Assembly (NCBI GenBank): GCA_035236585.1
Contig: CP141135.1
Coordinates: forward strand, 72,641,057-72,705,056
Direction of reading: 5' to 3'
DNA from: Warburgia ugandensis
Lineage: Eukaryota; Streptophyta; Magnoliopsida; Canellales; Canellaceae
Length of the DNA stretch: 64,000 nucleotides
Shown: one piece after another, positions 59,001-64,000 of the stretch
Numbering within the stretch: position 1 is the stretch's first letter
Layout of the letters: every line of letters starts with the position of its first letter
Notes under the pieces: generated by a model
The model's input: only the letters and a program-made list of their open reading frames with translations
What the model was told of the DNA's origin: nothing
Databases searched by the model: none
Program-made: the position numbers and the translations under genes

Positions 59001-59535
59001 CACCCTGAAAAAGGACCTTAACTTCTGCATGATTGGAATTGAATTGCTCTGGAGGACATAAAATGTCACCACTGAATTGGCCTGAGAATCTGAAGGATGT
59101 CCACCCACCCCTGATGGCTCTGGGTTGTGAAAACAGGATGCGATTTGCATCCTTGGGGTGATGGTGTCCATCAAGTAACCATTTCCTTTTAATTTCTCCA
59201 GAGTTGCTGTAATATATTTTCTTAACCACTAAATAGAGTATCAAGTTGTAGCTTCTAGTCAAGTTCCAAGTGTTTTTTGTGACTAATTTTTTCTTTTGAT
59301 ACAGGCTGCGGCAAGAGTAAAATTTCCGTTTCTGCACCAGCCGGCCAACCCTAACAAGATTTTGTTTGAGCAAGAGGTTGGTACGTCAGTCGCAACACGG
59401 ACCGGCATGAAGTATGAGGAGCTCGTTGCGCTTGGAATGGCCGGACCTACCACTGAAGAATATGTCAACAAAGCCTTGTACGGTCCAAGCGACCAAAAGA
59501 GGTTCCCGGTGTTTAGGAAAAATTGCCCAGAATAG
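50065..59535 (+). CDS. Modular CCCH zinc-finger gene with alternating A/B repeat exons
   Basis: Exons 50065-50097, 51883-52137 (CCCH), 52702-52926 (A1), 53173-53343 (B1), 53653-53877 (A2), 57319-57456 (B2), 57660-57884 (A3), 58127-58291 (B3), 58490-58555 (A4) and 59305-59535 (terminal, with stop) join in one open frame of about 576 codons. Every junction is GT-AG and phase 0. The N-terminal exon has one C-x7-C-x4-C-x3-H finger, a fold that usually binds RNA. The rest is Pro/Ala-rich with GxWxxLF motifs in the full-length A and the B modules. An RTE LINE sits between A2 and B2. I do not recognise the family, and RNA binding is an inference from the finger. The 5' end may extend to 47,890. Confidence 0.65.
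50393..50490 (+). mobile_element. Au SINE 3' half, diverged
   Basis: AATGCAAGATAAGCTG, CGAATTCTGCATAAGCG and GTGCACTGGGCTGCCC match the 3' half of Au. The head is absent. Confidence 0.65.
50670..51375. repeat. Intronic degenerate minisatellite, unit about 55-100 bp
   Basis: GGGTATCTCCAAA-type starts recur near 50,672, 50,737, 50,836, 50,900, 51,054, 51,111, 51,212 and 51,264. They are mostly followed by TTCCAACTTTCT, GTTCTGAAGTT and GAACTTGTTTTGTCATCT. It lies in the intron before the zinc-finger exon. Confidence 0.75.
51883..52137 (+). CDS. CCCH zinc-finger exon
   Basis: 85 codons, phase 0-0. Reads PVCENFKKGKCIDGKCYFQH, giving Cys-x7-Cys-x4-Cys-x3-His. The x4 spacing is one residue shorter than the common x5 but is allowed in plant CCCH proteins. 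A Pro/Ser/Thr-rich tail follows the finger. It is the only exon here with a recognisable domain. Confidence 0.75.
52702..52926 (+). CDS. Module A1
   Basis: 75 codons between GATACAG and GAG|GTGAGG, phase 0-0. Order of segments: EGSHARDTVPTVNVPAAP, then LGGWKELFLQPG, then VLETAEHGAE and LCEE. It is nearly identical in layout to A2 and A3. Confidence 0.7.
53173..53343 (+). CDS. Module B1
   Basis: 57 codons between TTTTCACAG and GGG|GTAAGG, phase 0-0. A Pro/Val/Ala run is followed by LGGWKDLFMPKRQENPE and SHETPIIP. It shares the GGWKxLF core with A modules, suggesting A and B arose from one ancestral unit. Confidence 0.7.
53374..53460 (+). mobile_element. Au SINE 3' fragment in the intron after B1
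   Basis: TTTAGGCCCTTGTGGTCCGC through GGCGGGAGCTTCGTGCACG and CTCCCC plus a T run. The corresponding introns after B2 and B3 lack it (AGGTCACTTTAAAG is uninterrupted there), so it was inserted after those duplications or was never copied. Confidence 0.85.
53653..53877 (+). CDS. Module A2
   Basis: 75 codons, phase 0-0, with LGGWTELFLQPG. It differs from A1 only by substitutions and has no stop. Its intron is the site of the LINE insertion. Confidence 0.7.
54125..57286 (-). mobile_element. RTE-type LINE in the intron between A2 and B2
   Basis: Same family as the 34,212-37,769 copy. The minus strand carries part of one 5' UTR monomer, the ORF start (57,189), endonuclease ([19 protein letters not shown]), RT ([40 protein letters not shown]) and the C-terminal segment (54,154-54,702), with a short ATC-repeat tail at 54,126. 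A target-site duplication TTCTCTGTGACTCA / TTCTATGTGACTAA lies at 54,111-54,124 and 57,287-57,300. Several frameshifts and deletions make it inactive. The catalytic FADD is VDD here. Confidence 0.92.
57319..57456 (+). CDS. Module B2
   Basis: 46 codons, phase 0-0. It lacks 11 codons of the Pro/Val/Ala run present in B1, an in-frame difference. The core reads LGWWNDLFMPEPQENPEEV, so the first Gly of the GGW core has become Trp. Confidence 0.65.
57660..57884 (+). CDS. Module A3
   Basis: 75 codons, phase 0-0, core LGDWEELFLQPG (Gly to Asp next to the Trp). Same length as A1 and A2. Confidence 0.7.
58127..58291 (+). CDS. Module B3
   Basis: 55 codons, phase 0-0, core LGGWNDLFMPKRQE. It is two codons shorter than B1 after RQE, again in frame. 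Confidence 0.7.
58490..58555 (+). CDS. Module A4, internally shortened
   Basis: 22 codons, phase 0-0: the first seven codons of an A module (GGSHVRE) joined to the last fifteen (TTERGAEGCHQLSEE). Exactly 53 codons, including the Trp core, are missing without breaking the frame. Confidence 0.6.
58560..59304. other. Last intron of the modular gene
   Basis: Starts with the standard post-A sequence (GTGAGGCAACTGAA) and ends TTTTGATACAG. No coding sequence is recognised between. Confidence 0.45.
59305..59535 (+). CDS. Terminal exon of the modular gene
   Basis: 76 codons plus TAG, phase 0 start after GATACAG. Contains FPFLHQPANP, then TTEEYVNKALYGP and the C-terminal RFPVFRKNCPE. The C-terminal part (VNxxLxGPxxxxRxPVF) recurs on the minus strand at 61,025-61,306, which argues that it is a real coding module. 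Confidence 0.7.
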   Translation, partial: AAARVKFPFLHQPANPNKILFEQEVGTSVATRTGMKYEELVALGMAGPTTEEYVNKALYGPSDQKRFPVFRKNCPE

Positions 59536-59640
59536 CAACCGTTCCCGTATGATGTTTAAGTCCTTTGTACGAAAGTGGCAGATTAATAGAAAGTGATTTC
59601 CTGAGAAGTACATTTTCGCGAGTATTTTTGCTTCCTCAGA

Positions 59641-59820
59641 AGGGGAGCCTTAGCGCAACAGTAAAAGTTATAGTTATGTGACCTTGAGGTCACGGGTTCA
59701 AGACGTAGAATCAGTCTCTTGCAAAAATGCAAGGTAAGGCTGCCTAATTTAGGCCATTGTGGCCTGCCCCTTCTCCAGACCCTGCATAGGCGGGAGCTTA
59801 GTGCACTGGGGCTGCCCTTA
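59641..59820 (+). mobile_element. Au SINE, plus orientation, just after the modular gene
   Basis: Starts AGGGGAGCCTTAGCGCAACA, box B GGTTCAAGACG, ends GGGGCTGCCC. Target-site duplication TTTTGCTTCCTCA (59,626) / TTTTGGCTTCCTCA (59,821). It may lie in the 3' UTR of the gene. Confidence 0.92.
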
Positions 59821-59971
59821 TTTTGGCTTCCTCACTAACCTAACATAAGGAACTGAGTAAAATTCTACCTGCCCAACTAAGAGTAGAAAGAGCAAGGAGT
59901 AAATGTTTCTTGAAGATACTCTTCCAGCATGAGATGAGCGAATAGGCGTTGTTGCATTTCTCATGCCCATT

Positions 59972-59975
<4 letters not shown>

Positions 59976-60039
<64 letters not shown>
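59976..60039. repeat. (CT)n microsatellite
   Basis: A CT run of about 64 bases. ORFs on both strands (poly-Leu-Ser, poly-Arg-Glu) are artefacts. Confidence 0.95.
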
Positions 60040-60041
<2 letters not shown>

Positions 60042-60044
60042 ATA

Positions 60045-61020
60045 TTAACGCATTTAGCACATGTACTGAGGATCTCCCAATCATCACATCAAAATTTGAT
60101 GGGCACATGCTCCAGCATCTTGGTGTTCTTACGTTGTATCTCCAATGACCGGATGCTACTTGATGAAAATCAGTAGCTTTTCGGCCAAATGTACTTGAAT
60201 GATTTCCTAGCATGAAACAAAGAAAGTTTATAAGAAACTCCTGGGCATGTCAAAGGGTTAGGTCAGTTTAGGACCAGGATTTTTGGTGTTAGGGTTGAAC
60301 TAAGGTCAAAAAGTATGGCATTAGTTCCTATTAGGGACCACAAGGGCCTAAGACTATTGCGAAAAAAAAACCATTAGGGCTAAAGTTAGAATCAGTCAAA
60401 ATCTTAGCCAGCCCAACTCGCTCTATACACTACTTGGTTGCTCTTTTGCATGCATATAGATGTATAAGGTAAACCCTTTTCTTTGAAACATTAACATGTC
60501 AAGTTTGTTTTAATTGGCTTACAATGACAGATCTGTGATCTTGCTGTAATGTGAAAATTCAACTTATAATTATGTTCCTTAAAACTCCAAAATCATTTCG
60601 GCTACAGAAATCATGAGCGTCGGATGTTGCTTTCCTTTTTACCATATTTTTTTGGGAGGTATACTAATACTATAACAAAAAGTATTTCAATTCTTCCAGT
60701 ACCCGTCAATTAAATGCATGGACCCCATGTGGTACAGGAACTATGAGATCACCCCAAGGATGCCTTGGGCATCCAGGGGTCACAGACCGCTCTCCAGTTG
60801 GGCAGTTGGAGAAGGGCAATCACTTCGCAAATGAATGTAGGACGGATATTTAAATACTCGCTCAAGTTTGATGAGAGATATCAGTAAGAGGCTTCGAGAA
60901 AACTAGTGTTTCTTGAAGAAAATTTCAATTATAAGATGTAACAACTATAGTAAGCTAAAATCAATGACATTTCAATTGGATCAAAACTTGCAAATGAATA
61001 ATTAAGGGAATTTAAGTTTA
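60045..61020. other. Intergenic stretch, no gene seen
   Basis: AT-rich, with no recognisable gene or element termini. Confidence 0.4.
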
Positions 61021-61021
61021 T

Positions 61022-61306
61022 CTGTCACTCCAGTCCCAACTCATTGTCGGAGCAAATTTTGCTAAAAACTGGCAATCTTCTTGGAGGCGTTTTGGGACCA
61101 CATAGGACATTATTGACAAATGCTCCGGCTGCATCCGAGACGGCAAACTCATCCACATTGAAATTTTCAGGCTTCCATGCAAATATTATATCCCACATCT
61201 TTCTCCAGCTTTTAGGCAGTGGAGGTAAACCCATTGTATTTGCCGCCGGCAATGGTTTCGCTGCTGGGGCTGATGCCGGAGGCGTTAAGGGATCATGAAC
61301 GAACAA
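61022..61306 (-). CDS. Terminal-module paralogue on the opposite strand
   Basis: The minus-strand frame encodes up to 94 residues: a Pro/Ala-rich start (PPASAPAAKPLPAAN), LPKSWRKMWDIIF, then AFVNNVLCGPKTPPRRLPVF and SKICSDNELGLE with a TGA. The C-terminus aligns with the terminal exon at 59,305-59,535 (VNxxLxGPxxxxRxPVF, then K-x-C), and the SWRKMWDIIF stretch parallels the GGWxxLF core. It is probably the last exon of a second, inverted gene copy whose other exons I cannot find here, or a surviving fragment. The ATG at 61,306 may be internal to the exon. Confidence 0.5.
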
Positions 61307-61540
61307 ACATCGCTCTCCATAAGCACATCTGCCCGTCGTTTTGAAATATACGCAGATCTAGGGGGACAATTTCCCGATGAAGCCAAAAATAGTTTAGAGA
61401 TTTCTACTTGCAATATAAGAAGAAAAAAAATTGAAATTTCTATTTACCCTGGTTATGTAGACGATAATCATCCAAATGGTTTAAGTGTGTATGTTAAACT
61501 AATGCAACAACTAAATCCAAGCAGTGATTTAAAGGTGTAA
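61295..61540 (+). CDS. Unassigned 81-aa ORF
   Basis: Plus-strand ORF with balanced composition. The C-terminal half (KKIEISIYPGY...GLSVYVKL) is faintly reminiscent of a MATH domain, in which a strand reading YPxG is followed by LSVYLxL. Its start overlaps the minus-strand module by 12 bases. No introns or promoter are evident, and it may be chance or a decayed fragment. Confidence 0.2.
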   Translation: MNEQTSLSISTSARRFEIYADLGGQFPDEAKNSLEISTCNIRRKKIEISIYPGYVDDNHPNGLSVYVKLMQQLNPSSDLKV

Positions 61541-61544
61541 GCAG

Positions 61545-62075
61545 GGCGCTTCTGCAGATACACAGTTTAGCATTCCTCTTGTGTGTTGTCAAAACAAGTG
61601 AAAGAGAATAATCAATCCATTAATTAAGTTCATTGAAGAACCCTATTATATGGCAATCAACGGCCTAGATAACTGCTTGGCAGGACATAATCATATCAAA
61701 GAATCATGAAGGACAATAGCTACAACTACACCAAAGCTCAGAAAGTAAGTATAGACATTAAGCTAGAACTTTCTATGTTAAACATGGCAAAATAACTTAA
61801 TTAAGCTATCTAATCTTAGACAAAAAAACTGCACTTATTGGGCCTTAAATTGGATCAAAAGCTAGCATAATTTAATTATAATCATGCTGAAAATAAATAA
61901 TATGATCATGATTATGGCGAGAGTACATGGACTATTTTCTATCTAATCTTAGATTACAATAACTGCACTTGTTGGGTCTTAAAATTGGATTACAAGCTAG
62001 CAAAATGTTATTAACATAATATGATCTTAATTGAGTCCATAATTCTTTATAAATCACTAAAAAAGTAACTAATCC
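61545..62075. other. Intergenic stretch, no gene seen
   Basis: AT-rich. A segment (CTATCTAATCTTAGA..GCACTT.TTGGG.CTTAAA.TTGGAT..AAGCTAGCA) is present twice, near 61,805 and 61,940, a direct repeat of about 135-bp period. Confidence 0.45.
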
Positions 62076-62078
62076 TCC

Positions 62079-62240
62079 TTATCTGAGCAAATTTCCATAA
62101 AGACTGGCAATCGCCTTCTGGATCCCGGACGGCATTGAAGATCTCAAATTTGCAGGCGGTGTCGATACACGTCTAGTATCTGCCGCTGGTTTTAGTGCCG
62201 ATACCGGTGCCGGTGACCGCGGTGGCGGAGATGCTAACTG
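62079..62240 (-). pseudogene. Decayed terminal-module copy
   Basis: On the minus strand, SPPPRSPAPVSALKPAADTR and then STPPANLRSS lie in one frame, and RRRLPVFMEICSDKED plus stop in another. This is the Pro-rich start and the exact C-terminal motif of the 61,022-61,306 module, separated by a frameshift and with the SWRKMW and VNxxLxGP portions deleted. Confidence 0.55.
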
Positions 62241-62848
62241 GTTTTAGTGTCACAATAGTTTCCATGAATTAATCACCACCGTACCATGGGATCATCTCAT
62301 CCATCTGATTAATATACTAACTTGTATGGTTTGCCATGACCATCATCCATGAAATTTACTTGTATTAAAACTGTACGTGTAGACATGTACGGTGATCCAG
62401 ACCACTCATTCACCTGCAAGCATCTGAATTGGATAAATCTAGAACGAATATTTCGCAGAGGAGATCATCGAAGTGACGGCTCTGAATGTTTAAAGGTAAA
62501 AATATATAGGCAATCTTAGAAGATCAAAGTTTGCATCATCATTGGAGAAGATTTCTTGGGTATATCATAGCGAATCTAGTTGTGGATGAAAGCTCAACGG
62601 TGTAGACTTTAGATCACCATTCCATTTTGGCTCTTAGCCATTTAATCCATGCCGTGAATTAAATGAGATTTGAATGAGGAAATCGATATTTACCTCAGAT
62701 TTATCTCTTGCCTGCGTCTCCTTTTTCCCATGAGCTAATGATACAAAATACAGATGGACCTCATCTTTCAATGATCCAAGCCGTTCATCTTCTTGGCCCT
62801 ATCTTTGATGGACTGTCTACTAAAAATCTCTTCCATCACATGGTTCCA

Positions 62849-63048
62849 ACCCTATGTTTTCATGTAGTAGTAACTTGTGAAAGAAAGGGTGTAACAAGAT
62901 TTCAGTATCATACCGTCCACTTTACAGCCTTTAAAGAAAAAAGGGTATAAAGTTTCTGACCCTATGTTGTCATGTAGTATTTCCTTGTGAAAGAAAGGGT
63001 GTAACAAAATTTCTGTATCATACGATCCACTTTACAGCCTTAAAAAAA
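62849..63048. repeat. 110-bp tandem duplication
   Basis: ACCCTATGTT.TCATGTAGTA and GTGAAAGAAAGGGTGTAACA recur at 62,849 and 62,959 with TTCNGTATCATACNRTCCAC after each. Confidence 0.85.
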
Positions 63049-63104
63049 AGTCTAAAAAATGCAAGTGTTTAATTAGGTCGATCAAATGAAGAGCGTGGAG
63101 CACT

Positions 63105-63106
<2 letters not shown>

Positions 63107-63146
<40 letters not shown>
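63107..63146. repeat. (GA)n microsatellite
   Basis: A GA run of about 40 bases. Confidence 0.95.
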
Positions 63147-63151
<5 letters not shown>

Positions 63152-63683
63152 ATGACCTGGCATTTAGTGGAAGAGAGCCTAGAAACGGACGATGGGGTTG
63201 TTTGATGGCCTGCCATGGCACCAGCGTTCTGTGTACAAAGAAAGATGGGTTCTATGCAATCACACTGGAACAAACTGTGAAGATCAGTATTACAAGAAAA
63301 AGCAGAGAAGAAAAAATTTAAGAGGGAACGTGGTTGGAGCCATAACCTTATATCTTCTAAGCGTGGAATGTTTTCTGAGCTGTTCAAAGTGTAGAAGGAG
63401 ATTAGGACTCTTCTACTATTACATTATAAAGTCTAAAAGGGAGATTAGAGTTCTACTCGGTCCAAGCAAACGATTTTAAGAAACGTAAATAAAGGAGGAA
63501 GTTGTTGCGAAGATCAAGCTTCATGATACTCTTTCCTAAATAGAAATGCTTAGAAAATAAGGTCCAATGGGCAACTTTTCAAATCTCAATTAAATATATA
63601 TACAAAATGTACAATACAACTATTTCTCTATCATCAAAAAATAGGTACTGATATATTTCTCATTTCTCCAAAGCTTCCTAGTT

Positions 63684-64000
63684 TGTTGAGATGGATAAGC
63701 AGTAAGATAAGAAAGAATATAATTAGGAATGAAAATATTAGATGAAAATTTAGGGGGACCACCAATAGGTAAGATGAAGAAGATTAGACTTAGATGGTTT
63801 AGACATGTCGAAAGGAGACTAAAAACGAAGGAGTAAGACAATGTAAGTAGAAGATTCTAAAAAGGCAAGGAAAAGCCCATAAGTGGATAGAAGTAGTGAG
63901 AAAATATTTAAAAACTTTAAAACTAAATAATAGAGGAATAAGATTAATGTGGATGACCCCTAATTAGGATAAGGTCTTTGATGATAATGATGAGAATCAA
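63684..64000 (+). mobile_element. RTE-type LINE 3'-end fragment at the window edge
   Basis: Matches the LINE 3' region in plus orientation: TGTTGAGATGGATAAGCAGT, GATTAGACTTAGATGGTTTA, GATAGAAGTAGTGAG and CCCTAATTAGGATAAGGTCT, then a degenerate GAT tail. It is 5'-truncated and heavily mutated. Confidence 0.85.

Noticed and set aside
59840-60176. ORFs rich in Leu-Ser or Arg-Glu
   Set aside because: They are translations of a CT/GA microsatellite, as are similar ORFs at 41,870 and 63,082.
63192-63479. 95-aa ORF near the right edge
   Set aside because: No family resemblance or splice context. The opposite strand is equally open.

Overview
This window is nuclear DNA of a flowering plant. The evidence is genes with many GT-AG introns, a plant CYP96-type P450, a fragment of the plant-only RNA polymerase IV/V second subunit, at least twelve copies of a tRNA-derived SINE that I recognise as the angiosperm Au family, RTE-type LINEs, LTR and TRIM elements, and long GA/CT microsatellites. 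The species cannot be fixed from sequence alone. Most of the window is old, decayed transposon sequence with four gene loci embedded in it.

Layout. 1-14,000 is repeat territory: part of a large minus-oriented LTR, a degenerate 170-bp-class tandem repeat, an L1-type LINE remnant, MITEs, a 64-bp tandem array, a tandem TRIM (LTR-internal-LTR-internal) next to a second large LTR that carries an RTE LINE insertion, and a SINE nested in another SINE. 14,111-15,667 is an intact intronless CYP96-family P450 (wax alkane hydroxylase class). 16,676-19,357 is an LTR element with no coding capacity. 20,400-21,340 is a foldback element with an Au SINE in one arm. 22,913-25,135 is a frameshifted, intron-containing fragment of NRPD2/NRPE2. 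29,041-39,812 is a complete eight-exon DEAD-box helicase of the DBP5/LOS4 class (489 aa). Its introns hold two Au SINEs, a block resembling mitochondrial DNA, and a nearly full-length RTE LINE. 43,678-46,364 is another LTR pair without coding sequence. 47,890-62,240 is the most unusual part.

The unusual locus (50,065-59,535, plus strand) is a modular gene that I do not recognise. A CCCH zinc-finger exon is followed by alternating exons of two types, A and B (A1-B1-A2-B2-A3-B3-A4), and then a terminal exon. Every exon begins and ends in phase 0, every length difference between copies is a multiple of three, and each full-length A module and each B module carries a tryptophan motif of the form GxWxxLF. 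A second RTE LINE, flanked by a target-site duplication, sits in the intron between A2 and B2. Copies of the terminal module recur on the opposite strand at 61,025-61,306 and, decayed, at 62,079-62,240. Upstream at 47,890-48,546 there is a triplicated exon-like unit that may be the 5' part of the same gene. This is the best candidate here for something undescribed: a rapidly evolving, exon-shuffling CCCH protein family.

The intact genes (P450, helicase) are unrelated in function and show no operon-like logic. The layout is a gene-poor plant segment shaped by repeated retroelement insertion, with target-site duplications still readable at many elements.
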